Source: Aliiglaciecola sp.
GTDB lineage: Bacteria; Pseudomonadota; Gammaproteobacteria; Enterobacterales; Alteromonadaceae
Direction: 5' to 3'
NCBI GenBank assembly: GCA_028356795.1
Contig: JAOMVH010000008.1
Coordinates: forward strand, 1 to 39,885
Length of the DNA: 39,885 bases
How positions within the stretch are numbered: the first letter of the stretch is position 1; every line of letters starts with the position of its first letter. A program made the translations under genes and the position numbers. The notes under the pieces were generated by a model. The model ran no database searches. It worked only from the letters and a program-made list of their open reading frames with translations, and was not told the DNA's origin. This document shows, piece by piece, positions 17,397-26,104 of the stretch.

Positions 17397-17479
17397 AATT
17401 TTGACATTCATCCCTTGTATTTGAGTTAACAATTTGTAAACTAATGCTTGGTTAAAAGGAGTGCCAAGTTATTCGTTCC

Positions 17480-17881
17480 ATGAAGTCATTGTTTTATTGT
17501 TTGTTATGTTGTGTTTTGATGCTGCAAGGTAGCTTGCGAGCTATGATCAACACTCAACAACTACAAGCGATTCAACAGCAAACATTTGGTGATGTGGAAT
17601 TAATTTGTACTGGCAAACAAATGAAGTGGGTGTCCTTATCACTGAGTTTTCAAGCCAATCAATTTGTTTACGTAGACGCGCCCGAGCAAGCTCCAGAAGT
17701 CAATCATCTTTGTCCTAACGAAACCTTTACCGAACCTAGCCATTTGATAACGACTGCAGGTGTCACCTTGTTGCATCGGTTTGTCAGCTATCGCACTAAA
17801 ATAGCGCAACTTATTCAGCGTCCATATACTGCTTATCCCTATCAAACCGCTCAGTCTCGCGCCCCACCAATTATCTCTTGA
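17480..17881 (+). CDS. Small exported DUF2946-like protein
   Basis: A 133-residue protein with a signal peptide (LFYCLLCCVLMLQGSLRA), a short middle region with single cysteines in ELICTGK and HLCPNE, and a C-terminus ending in AQSRAPPIIS. The cysteine spacing and the RAPP ending resemble the DUF2946 family, small secreted proteins often found beside TonB-dependent copper receptors. That fits the receptor gene starting 82 bp downstream. AGGA lies 19 nt upstream of the ATG, too far for a normal ribosome site. The function is unknown, and the family assignment is by eye. Confidence 0.55.
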   Translation: MKSLFYCLLCCVLMLQGSLRAMINTQQLQAIQQQTFGDVELICTGKQMKWVSLSLSFQANQFVYVDAPEQAPEVNHLCPNETFTEPSHLITTAGVTLLHRFVSYRTKIAQLIQRPYTAYPYQTAQSRAPPIIS

Positions 17882-17963
17882 ATAGTCATTAAAACAATTT
17901 AATACCAGTTAACACTGGTGCCTTGTCATGCATCTAAAAGATGCGATTACGCTTGAGATAATT

Positions 17964-20051
17964 ATGAAAAAAAAGCGCTGTCATTCAGTTAGCAAGACAG
18001 TTTTCCCTATTTTGACTGTTTTATGTTTTACCAATCTACATGCTCAACCCTTAGAAACAATTGAAGTTCTGGGGCGCTCAAACACTGAGAGCTTGAGTGC
18101 CCAGTTAGCCCCTGAACTTGATACTAGTGCTGACTTTCGCCACAGTTTGACTAAGCTGCCAGGTGTTTCAGTGAATGAAAATGGCGGTATTACGGCAATA
18201 CCACAATATCGAGGCTTGTTTGGTAATCGGGTCTCTGTTCAGATCGATGGGGCGGAAATAGCCGGTGCCGGACCCAATGCAATGGATTCGCCACTATCAC
18301 ATGCGATGCCAAAACCCGTATCAATATTAACGGTTTATCGCGGAATTTCGCCTGTGTCAGTGGGAGCCGAAACGCTCGGTGGCGCCATCTCCATCGATAC
18401 AGGCTTACAGTCACGCTTTTCAGAACAAGGAACATGGAATTCCAAGTTGTCTTTGCACACTCGCGGCGACCGGGACGCTGATCATGCCTCGGCCTACGTT
18501 GGATACGCAAACAGGGCATTTTTTGTCAGCGTTAATGGCATAGATCAAAATCAAGTTGGGGCCCAAGATGGCCGCGGGATCGAAATACCCAATAACTTCT
18601 ATGCACGTCATGGTTACGGGACGGATATAGGGTTTCGCTATGGCGACCACAGTTTTAGTGGTACTTACCAAAAAATAAAGACACAAGAAAGTGGTACCCC
18701 GGCACTCGCTATGGACATCGATTATATTGCAGCAAATTGGTATCGATTTCATTATGACTTTCAAGGAAGCAATCAGGATACAAATGATATTCAAATTGCC
18801 TTGTCAGTGTATGGCAATCAAAATCAACATGGCATGAATAACTATACGTCACGGCCACTTGCTAGCATGATGATGGCTCGCGAAAACCTCGTTGATAGTG
18901 TGTCTCGTGGCTACAAAGGTCAAGTTAAATACGCCAGTGGTTTAGGACATATAACAAGTGGGTTACACTGGGATGAAACCGAGCACAACTCTACCATTAG
19001 TAATCCTTTGATGGGTAGCCTACAAATTAACAATTTCAATCAAGTTAAACGCGCTCGTCAGAGCTTATTTGTTGAGTGGCAATCTGAGTATGAAAATACC
19101 TCAGTCAAGTTAGGCGCAAGATATACACAAGTCGATTCCCAAGCCGGTGAGGTTGCTAACTCTATGGCGATGATGAATCCAAACATTGCAACAATTGTCG
19201 ATCGTTTTAATCAATCTAACAGAGCGGCAGACCACAGGTTTATCGATATCAGTGCTCACTTTAATGGTGATATTAATAAGCAGGTAAGTTGGCACGCATC
19301 CCTCGCACATAAAAACAGGGCGCCGAGTTATACTGAGCTTTATGTTTGGTTGCCGCTAGGGATCTCTGCCGGTTTAGCGGATGGGCGAAATTACATCGGA
19401 AATTTAGCATTAAAAGAGGAATCAGCAAATCAATTAGATGTTGGCATGTCCTTCATCAACAAAAATATCACTATTTCACCTCGACTGTTTTACCAATCTA
19501 TTGATGATTACATCCTTGGTGAACTATCGACGGATCCCTTGGCAAACATGATTTCAACCATGATGTCGGGCCGTGCTCCCTTACAATGGCAAAATACTGA
19601 TGCGACCTTGTGGGGAACGGATATTTTGCTGAATGCCCAACTGACTCAAAACCTGAGTCTTGATATGGCAGCTACATGGGTCCGAGCCAAGCGGGATGAT
19701 ATCAATCAACCACTATATCGAATCGCGCCAGCCACTTTATCGACCTCGTTACGTTGGCAGTCAGAAGCGTGGCTGGCTTCAATCGAGTCTGAGCTAGTTG
19801 CTCCTCAAATGCAGGTGTCAAATTTACAGGATGAAATCCCGACAGCCGGCTATGGCTTGATCCATCTATTGCTTCAATATCACTTAAATGAGCATATCAA
19901 AATGACCTTAAACGTAGATAACCTGTTGGACAAAAGTTATCAATCTCACTTAAGTGGCGTTAATCGCGTCAATGGTGCTGAAGTGATGGCCGATGAACGA
20001 TTGTACGCGACGGGCCGAGAGATTAGCGCAGCAATTAGTCTCACTTGGTAG
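17964..20051 (+). CDS. TonB-dependent receptor, copper-receptor-like
   Basis: A receptor of about 695 residues. ATG at 17964 (GAGA upstream) starts a signal peptide ending at LHAQ; the frame is open to 17928 but that adds a non-signal extension. The TonB box region is ETIEVLG, followed by a plug with SLTKLPGVSVNENGG and YRGLFGNRVSVQIDG. The plug segment GAGPNAMDSPLSHAMP resembles the corresponding stretch (PNRMDPPxSY) of OprC/NosA copper receptors, and methionines are frequent in the loops (MMMAR, MAMMNP, MISTMMSG). The barrel ends in ISLTW, with an aromatic terminal residue. It is probably co-transcribed with the DUF2946-like gene. Copper or another soft metal chelate as substrate is an inference. 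Confidence 0.78.
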   Translation: MKKKRCHSVSKTVFPILTVLCFTNLHAQPLETIEVLGRSNTESLSAQLAPELDTSADFRHSLTKLPGVSVNENGGITAIPQYRGLFGNRVSVQIDGAEIAGAGPNAMDSPLSHAMPKPVSILTVYRGISPVSVGAETLGGAISIDTGLQSRFSEQGTWNSKLSLHTRGDRDADHASAYVGYANRAFFVSVNGIDQNQVGAQDGRGIEIPNNFYARHGYGTDIGFRYGDHSFSGTYQKIKTQESGTPALAMDIDYIAANWYRFHYDFQGSNQDTNDIQIALSVYGNQNQHGMNNYTSRPLASMMMARENLVDSVSRGYKGQVKYASGLGHITSGLHWDETEHNSTISNPLMGSLQINNFNQVKRARQSLFVEWQSEYENTSVKLGARYTQVDSQAGEVANSMAMMNPNIATIVDRFNQSNRAADHRFIDISAHFNGDINKQVSWHASLAHKNRAPSYTELYVWLPLGISAGLADGRNYIGNLALKEESANQLDVGMSFINKNITISPRLFYQSIDDYILGELSTDPLANMISTMMSGRAPLQWQNTDATLWGTDILLNAQLTQNLSLDMAATWVRAKRDDINQPLYRIAPATLSTSLRWQSEAWLASIESELVAPQMQVSNLQDEIPTAGYGLIHLLLQYHLNEHIKMTLNVDNLLDKSYQSHLSGVNRVNGAEVMADERLYATGREISAAISLTW

Positions 20052-20187
20052 TCAATTGGAGCTCGTTGTTTTTTGCTGCTTCTGCACGGGTTTATGGGCA
20101 GCAACGACACCACAATCGCGCTTGATTATTAAAGTGCGTTAAAACTCGTTGCAAAAGCATACAACAAAAGTCAAAGGCATCCATTCT

Positions 20188-20217
20188 AAGAGGGACAGCG
20201 CCGCTTGTCCCTCTTTT
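20188..20217. terminator. Rho-independent terminator after the TonB receptor
   Basis: A perfect 10-bp stem (20188-20197 with 20206-20215), GC-rich, with an 8-nt loop and TTTT at its end. It separates the receptor unit from the peptide synthetase cluster. Confidence 0.88.
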
Positions 20218-20318
20218 AACACTCCTTCTTCTGCATGAGTCACTAGTGAATTAATAGACAAGGGGCAAGTTGCTGAATTAAGCTAGTTCAAAGCCATAAA
20301 ATATAGGAACGGATTACC

Positions 20319-21476
20319 ATGGATTTTAGTCTGACTGATGCGCAAATAGCGCTGCAAAAACAGACCAAAGAGTTTGCTCTACAAGAGCTCGGCCAAGACC
20401 TTATCGAGAAAGATCGAGTCAGCGCCGTTGAATCAATGGATTGGAAGCAAGATTGGGATAAATGTGCACAATTTGGTGTATTTGCTTGGAATATGCCCAA
20501 GCAGTATGGTGGCCAGGGAATGGACACGGTGTCAACAATCTTAGCCTTAGAAGCACTTGGTTATGGCTGTGCTGACAATGGGTTAACACTAGGCATCAAT
20601 GGCCAGCTTTGGGCAGCACAAGAGCCTATTTTAACGTTTGGTAATCAGCAACAAAAAGATCACTACTTACCGCAAATGGCAAAAGGCCAGTGTTTAGGCG
20701 CCCATGCAATGACAGAGCCCGAGCACGGCTCAGATTCCTACAATATGACCACTCGTGCTGAGAAAACCCCAGAAGGTTATGTACTTAATGGCCATAAAAC
20801 CTACATCGGGCTAGCGCCTGCCTGTGATATGGCTGTGGTATTTGCGGTGACGGATCCCTCTGCTGGTCAGTGGGGAATATCTGCATTTCTAGTTGATGCA
20901 GATACCCCAGGTTTTATCCGCTCAGCACCACAACAAAAAATGGGCTTAAGAACATCACCAATGGGCGAATTGTTTTTTGAAAACTGCCACATTCCCGATA
21001 CCGCACTTTTGGGAACAGAAGGGGCGGGGGTGAGTGTTTTTCAGCACACCATGGTTTGGGAAAGAAGCTTTATTTTATGTAGTCATGTGGGTTCAATGCA
21101 GCGCCAACTGGATGAATGCATAGCCTATGCTAAAAAACGCAAAGCCTTTGGTAAGTCGATAAGTCAGTATCAATCAGTGTCTAACCGCATTGCGAATATG
21201 AAACTGCGCTTAGAAACGGCAAAACTATTGATGTACCGCTGCGCCAGTCTGCTAGACAAAAAGACCTGTACGGCCTCCGAAGCTGCTATGGCAAATCTGC
21301 ACATTGCCGAATCCTTTGTTGAATCGAGTATGGATGCAATTCGTATACATGGTGGCAAAGGCTACTTACCTGAATATGGCATAGAACGAGATCTAAGAGA
21401 CGCAATGGGCGGTGTTATATACTCAGGCACATCGGATATCCAGCGGCAGGTTATCGTGCGAATGTTGGGACTTTGA
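20319..21476 (+). CDS. Acyl-CoA-dehydrogenase-family flavoprotein, likely acting on a carrier-bound substrate
   Basis: A 385-residue FAD enzyme with the complete acyl-CoA dehydrogenase layout: an alpha-helical N-domain, a beta-domain with AHAMTEPEHGSD, and a C-domain with RKAFGKSISQYQ and IHGGKGYLPEYGIERDLRDA. The Glu of the usual EGT motif near the C-terminus is replaced by Ser369 (YSGTSDIQR). Glu248 in VWERS occupies the alternative catalytic-base position used by isovaleryl-CoA and long-chain dehydrogenases. Upstream is a strong terminator, so it begins the peptide cluster unit. With the free A protein (26105) and free carrier (27744) it resembles the PltE/RedW-type prolyl-carrier dehydrogenases, which oxidise a tethered amino acid to pyrrole-2-carboxyl. 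That role is inferred. Confidence 0.8.
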   Translation: MDFSLTDAQIALQKQTKEFALQELGQDLIEKDRVSAVESMDWKQDWDKCAQFGVFAWNMPKQYGGQGMDTVSTILALEALGYGCADNGLTLGINGQLWAAQEPILTFGNQQQKDHYLPQMAKGQCLGAHAMTEPEHGSDSYNMTTRAEKTPEGYVLNGHKTYIGLAPACDMAVVFAVTDPSAGQWGISAFLVDADTPGFIRSAPQQKMGLRTSPMGELFFENCHIPDTALLGTEGAGVSVFQHTMVWERSFILCSHVGSMQRQLDECIAYAKKRKAFGKSISQYQSVSNRIANMKLRLETAKLLMYRCASLLDKKTCTASEAAMANLHIAESFVESSMDAIRIHGGKGYLPEYGIERDLRDAMGGVIYSGTSDIQRQVIVRMLGL

Positions 21477-21477
21477 G

Positions 21478-21499
21478 CCGTTTGGCTGCAGCCGAACGG
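21478..21499. other. Hairpin after the dehydrogenase gene
   Basis: A ten-base stem with one G-T pair (21478-21487 with 21490-21499) starts just after the dehydrogenase stop. It lacks a T run, so it is more likely a processing or partial-termination element than a full terminator. Confidence 0.4.
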
Positions 21500-21575
21500 T
21501 GCCTCAATACTAATGACTTGCTGAAATTGGTATAAGCACAACAGGAACACATGAAAATCTGAGGCTAGGCATTAG

Positions 21576-22031
21576 ATGATACAAAAACTTGAAAATTCTA
21601 AACAACATGTTGCCAATCAAATTTTTCACGTTTTTCAAAACTCCTATCCCATTGAAGCAAAATTGATTAATGCGTCAAATTTTCCGCCTCTTGCAAGAAG
21701 TGCAAGAAATGTAAAAGCGGCGAAAACACTATTTTACGGCTTTTATGAAAAAGGGGAGCTCGCTGGTGTTATTGAGGTTAGAACAAGAGGTCAAAACTTG
21801 GAAATTGACAGTTTAACGGTTGAACCAAAGCATTTTAAAAAAGGTATCGCAGGTCGTTTGATTAATCATGTTTTAGATGCGTTTGAGTATAGTAGAGCTG
21901 TTGTAGAAACGGCTGCAGGAAATGAGCCTGCCATTAATTTATACAAGAAGCACGGTTTTGTTGAGTACAAGCGCTGGACGCCTTCTCACGATATTAAAAA
22001 AGTGGCCATGTCATTAGAAAATACACTCTGA
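21576..22031 (+). CDS. GNAT-family N-acetyltransferase
   Basis: A 151-residue single-domain GNAT. The acetyl-CoA pyrophosphate-binding motif A is at SLTVEPKHFKKGIAGRLI, and the C-terminal motif B region NEPAINLYKKHGFVEYKRW is typical. AGG lies 6 nt before the ATG. It sits between the dehydrogenase and the first synthetase gene on the same strand. It could acetylate the peptide, a precursor or the finished product for self-protection, or it may be unrelated. The gap to the next gene (239 bp) shows no clear structure beyond a G7 run at about 22057. Confidence 0.75.
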   Translation: MIQKLENSKQHVANQIFHVFQNSYPIEAKLINASNFPPLARSARNVKAAKTLFYGFYEKGELAGVIEVRTRGQNLEIDSLTVEPKHFKKGIAGRLINHVLDAFEYSRAVVETAAGNEPAINLYKKHGFVEYKRWTPSHDIKKVAMSLENTL

Positions 22032-22270
22032 GTCATAGCTACACTAAAAGAGACTAGGGGGGGCACATATCCTCTTCGCTCACACCGACTGATTTTGTGT
22101 TTCTTGGTACAGCGTTACTTAATTAGAAAAGCACTAATTGTATGAAATACTCCAGCAAAAAGTGATACAGGCGTTTAATTTATAACACTATTTTTTACTT
22201 TAAAATGGGTTTGCAGTTTGGTCTGGTGAATACTTGTGCTAGGGTTTTTAAAAAAATAATGGATTGTTAA

Positions 22271-24778
22271 TTGAAGCTTAAAAACGTTGCGGACATCTAT
22301 CCTTTGTCGCCCATGCAAGAAACTATGCTGTTTCATGCTGTCACTCGTCTGCATCCGAAGTCTTCTGCCCATGAGGGAGCTGGCGATGATACCTTGTTTA
22401 ATCAAGTTCATTATTCAGTGACAGGCGCGTTAGATGTCGAACGTTTACAAAACAGTTGGCAGTATGTGCTGCAGCTCAATGCGTCACTTAGAACTGGATT
22501 TGTTTTTGAAGGACTTAAACAACCTCAGCAAATTGTTCGTCAGCATTTGACCTTTCCCTTTGTTTTTAACGATTTATCAAACTTTTCCGCCGAGCAACAA
22601 AACGAAGAGCTAAAAAACAGCTTGATTCAAGACCGCCTTAAAGGGTTCGATCCCCAAAAGCCACCTTTAATGCGCGTTACTCTGATACGTTTTCGTACTG
22701 ATTTTTATCACCTTATTTGGAGTAGTCATCATTTGGTGTTTGATCGCTGGTGTATCCCCATTTTATTTGAGCAGTTAACTCATGCTTATGAAAAAAATGA
22801 GGGTGCTGATAGCACCAAAGTCGCGCAAAACCAACAGTCCATGGTTCAATATAAACAATATATTGCTTGGCTCAAAAAACAAGACAAGCAAAAGGCGTCT
22901 ACTTTTTGGGGGAAGCGGCTTGCAGGCTTTGATAAACCCTCAAGATTAACGTCATTGTCTGGTTCCGATTCATTCGATGCACAACCAAATCATTATCAAC
23001 GGCTACTATCGACTCATTGTTACCAGTCAATGAAAGCATTTTGTCAGCAAAATACCTTAACCTTAGCAACACTTGTGCAAGGTGCTTGGACAATACTGCT
23101 ACATGAATATACGCAACAAGCCGATATTATGTATGGCGTGGTGGTGTCTGGTAGACCTAGCCATATACCTGATATAGAGAGAATTGTTGGCTCATTTGTC
23201 AATAACTTACCAATGCGTTCAAAGCTGGATGGTTCGCAGACGGGCATTTCTTGGCTTAGAGATATTCAACGGGAAAGTGTTCGCCAGACTCAACATGATT
23301 ACATCGGGCTTACTGAGCTGCATCAGTATACATCTCTCAATGAAAGCGATGAATTGTTTGATAGTATTTTATTGTGGCTAGCGCCTACTCAAACAAGCGT
23401 GCTTGACGGTCTGGATTGGCACCCTGTTTCAGCCGACTCGCACACGGGATTCGCGTATACCTTAAGTATTGAACAATTAGATGAATCACTGCGTTTGTCG
23501 GGTGATTTAAATAAAAATGCAAGTTTGCCTGTTCCCCATGCAACTTTGTTTGATCGTCTGGAGTACATCCTAACTACCTTGGTTAATCTAACCCAACATA
23601 CGACATTGCTTGATTTAGGAGTGCGCACCGCATCGTCAACGAGTATTAGCTCAATATCAAATATTGAGCCCAGAGTTGGTGAAAATGACGTTAAAGCGGG
23701 TAAAGGTCGCGAAAAGTCACAAGTTGCTGCGCTGCAAGAGTACCTTCGTTATGAGTGGCAGCAATTATTGGGTACTGATAATGTTGATTTGGATGATGAC
23801 TTTTTTGATTTGGGCGGCAATTCGCTGAAGGCGGCACAATTGTTGAAACGAGTCGAGATGGTTGAACACAAATCGATTCCATTATTGTCACTATTTCAAG
23901 GTCGAACGATACGAGGCATGGTTGACATTATTGTTAATCAAAGTTGGCCAGTTAGCAGCCAAATTGCTATGCCAATTAAAAAGCAGGGCAGTCAAGCGCC
24001 GTTGTTTTGTATTGCCTCGCCAGAGGTGAATACAATTGGCTATGCAAATTTGGCCCATTATTTAGACGCGGATAGATCTATTTATGTGCTGCAAGGTCCG
24101 CCGGATAAAGACAAGGTTACAGAACTGCATGCGGACCAAATACCTGACCTAGCCAGCGACTATATTAAAGAGATGGAGACAATTCAACCCCAAGGTCCCT
24201 ATCATATTTTAGGGATGTGCACGGGCGCGCAAATTGCCATCGAAATGGCAAGAATGGTCGAAGAAAAACAGCAGTCTCTCGGTTTTTTAGGGGTGGTTAA
24301 TACCTGGGCGTTTTACACCGTGACACGCTGGTATCGTTTACAAAAACTGCGCAATCGCCTGACGTATTACAAAGGCCGCATTGCGGGAAGATCTGTTTCA
24401 CAGCTGCGCACTGAGTTGGCACAAAAACGGCAACGAAAAAAGCAGGTTGCCACAACGCCATTAGTCACCCAGAGCTCAGCCAAGGTCAAGCAAGTCAGTC
24501 TTGCTGATAATAATCAACATGAAGACTATTATTCTATTATTGATGACGTGGGATGGACGCATTTATTACCACCACTTCGCAAAGTGAAACAGACAATGAC
24601 GGTTTTTCGGTTAAAGCAACAACCATATTGGCGATTAAATGACCGTGCATTAGGTTGGAATAATCAATGTGAAACAACACACGTTATTGATCTTGATGGA
24701 ACCAGTCATATGGCGATTATGCGAGAACCCCACGTGAAAGAGTTAGCTGAAAAACTGGCACAATGCATCGAAACTTAG
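22271..24778 (+). CDS. NRPS protein, C-T-TE (no adenylation domain), Cys-type thioesterase
   Basis: An 835-residue termination protein. The condensation domain (about 5-440) has C1 YPLSPMQETMLF and the active-site motif HHLVFDR at 153-159, where the usual DG is DR. The carrier domain has FFDLGGNSLK with phosphopantetheine Ser518. The type I thioesterase (about 575-835) has GMCTGAQ, with Cys650 where GxSxG has Ser, and the C-terminal catalytic His813 in SHMAIMREPHV. No A domain is present, so Ser518 must be charged in trans or only relay a chain. The start is TTG at 22271: motif C1 begins by residue 9, an upstream in-frame stop (22268-22270) excludes extension, and the next Met is inside C1. 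It should catalyse the last condensation and release. Confidence 0.88.
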   Translation: MKLKNVADIYPLSPMQETMLFHAVTRLHPKSSAHEGAGDDTLFNQVHYSVTGALDVERLQNSWQYVLQLNASLRTGFVFEGLKQPQQIVRQHLTFPFVFNDLSNFSAEQQNEELKNSLIQDRLKGFDPQKPPLMRVTLIRFRTDFYHLIWSSHHLVFDRWCIPILFEQLTHAYEKNEGADSTKVAQNQQSMVQYKQYIAWLKKQDKQKASTFWGKRLAGFDKPSRLTSLSGSDSFDAQPNHYQRLLSTHCYQSMKAFCQQNTLTLATLVQGAWTILLHEYTQQADIMYGVVVSGRPSHIPDIERIVGSFVNNLPMRSKLDGSQTGISWLRDIQRESVRQTQHDYIGLTELHQYTSLNESDELFDSILLWLAPTQTSVLDGLDWHPVSADSHTGFAYTLSIEQLDESLRLSGDLNKNASLPVPHATLFDRLEYILTTLVNLTQHTTLLDLGVRTASSTSISSISNIEPRVGENDVKAGKGREKSQVAALQEYLRYEWQQLLGTDNVDLDDDFFDLGGNSLKAAQLLKRVEMVEHKSIPLLSLFQGRTIRGMVDIIVNQSWPVSSQIAMPIKKQGSQAPLFCIASPEVNTIGYANLAHYLDADRSIYVLQGPPDKDKVTELHADQIPDLASDYIKEMETIQPQGPYHILGMCTGAQIAIEMARMVEEKQQSLGFLGVVNTWAFYTVTRWYRLQKLRNRLTYYKGRIAGRSVSQLRTELAQKRQRKKQVATTPLVTQSSAKVKQVSLADNNQHEDYYSIIDDVGWTHLLPPLRKVKQTMTVFRLKQQPYWRLNDRALGWNNQCETTHVIDLDGTSHMAIMREPHVKELAEKLAQCIET

Positions 24779-24857
24779 GCGCGACAGTTTGGCCGAAAGT
24801 CTCAGCAGTGTAAAAGCACTGGATGAAATAAATTAGGATAATAAAAAGGAAAATAGC

Positions 24858-26072
24858 ATGGTTCGTCGGCAATTAATGAATTGGAATATATTGCTTTGCT
24901 TGTTTGTTTTAATAGCAAGCGCCGGTGCAACAATCAAGGCGCATGCTCATGCGATGGAGCAAAGTTATATATTCCTGAGTATTAGCGATACGTCGATTGA
25001 TGGTCGCCTGGAGATGACCATTGAGGATCTCAACAATGCCATGAATTTGTCATTACCATTGGATAAATCCGTTACCCAAGCGCAAATTCAGCCCCACATT
25101 GAGGATATAAAAGCTTACTTTGATCAACACATCTCCATGGGGTTCCGTGATGGTATAAAGCTCGATGATTTCTTTTTACACAGTATTCCCGCCTCACAAT
25201 ATATTGCGATAAATTTTGGTTTCGAAAATGTAGAGACTATTCCTGAATACATTGATTTTACGTACAGCGTACTTTTTGACAAAGACAGCAATCATTTAGG
25301 CATGGTTATAATTGAAAATGATTGGCGTGCCGGCGTGTTCAATGATGAAGCTAATGTCGCACTTATTTTCAAACCAAGTAATACTAAAAAACGCTTGGAT
25401 CTGACTGATGCAACCGTGATGCAAGGGTATTGGGAAATGCTCAAGTTAGGTATCCATCATATTCTTGAGGGGATCGACCATGTGCTGTTTCTTATTGCAT
25501 TATTATTGCCTGCGGTAGTGGTGCGTGCCCACCGGGAATGGCAGCCGGCACCGCAGTTTTATCCAGCATTTATTTATGTTGTAAAGGTAGTCACTGTCTT
25601 TACGCTGGCCCATACCATCACCTTAAGTGCCGCGACATTGGGCGTGCTTTCACTGCCTTCTCGGCTGGTGGAATCGATCATCGCCATATCTATCGCGATT
25701 GCAGCGTTAGATATTCTATATCCGGTGTTTAGAGGCCGTATTTGGTTAATTGTGTTTGTGTTTGGCCTGTTTCACGGGTTTGGGTTTGCCAGCGTGTTAG
25801 CTGAATACAATATTCCTGATAGTTACCTGACATGGTCACTCTTGTCTTTCAACCTGGGCGTTGAAGTTGGGCAAGTGGCGATCATCTTAGTGGTTTTCCC
25901 AATCTTATATTTGTTACGCCAGTTTGCTATTTATCAATTGTTATTTTTAAAAGCTGGCGCGAGCTTGCTGATACTGGTTTCACTTTACTGGTTCATTGAA
26001 CGTGGATTTGAAATCGATTTGCCCGCAGGCGCTGTGATGAATTGGTTTCTAGCTTTGTTGGGAATTGCTTAA
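24858..26072 (+). CDS. HupE/UreJ-family membrane protein
   Basis: A 404-residue protein with a signal sequence, a periplasmic N-terminal region (about 35-190), then a HupE/UreJ_2-type membrane domain. The membrane domain starts at GIHHILEGIDHVLFLIALLLP and includes FTLAHTITLSAATLG and FGLFHGFGFASVLAEY, all His-rich helices typical of the family. HupE/UreJ proteins are linked to nickel or other metal uptake, and this longer form is uncharacterised. AAGGA lies 7 nt before the ATG. It lies inside the peptide synthetase cluster on the same strand, between the C-T-TE gene and the free A gene, which suggests a role in transport or metal handling for the product. Confidence 0.82.
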   Translation: MVRRQLMNWNILLCLFVLIASAGATIKAHAHAMEQSYIFLSISDTSIDGRLEMTIEDLNNAMNLSLPLDKSVTQAQIQPHIEDIKAYFDQHISMGFRDGIKLDDFFLHSIPASQYIAINFGFENVETIPEYIDFTYSVLFDKDSNHLGMVIIENDWRAGVFNDEANVALIFKPSNTKKRLDLTDATVMQGYWEMLKLGIHHILEGIDHVLFLIALLLPAVVVRAHREWQPAPQFYPAFIYVVKVVTVFTLAHTITLSAATLGVLSLPSRLVESIIAISIAIAALDILYPVFRGRIWLIVFVFGLFHGFGFASVLAEYNIPDSYLTWSLLSFNLGVEVGQVAIILVVFPILYLLRQFAIYQLLFLKAGASLLILVSLYWFIERGFEIDLPAGAVMNWFLALLGIA

Positions 26073-26104
26073 TGCTCTTTAACAATGCCTGGGAAAGCTA
26101 ACCG

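Noticed and set aside
22057-22063. Second G7 run, upstream of the C-T-TE gene
   Set aside because: It is in non-coding sequence, has no slippery context and is not near a promoter motif I could recognise.
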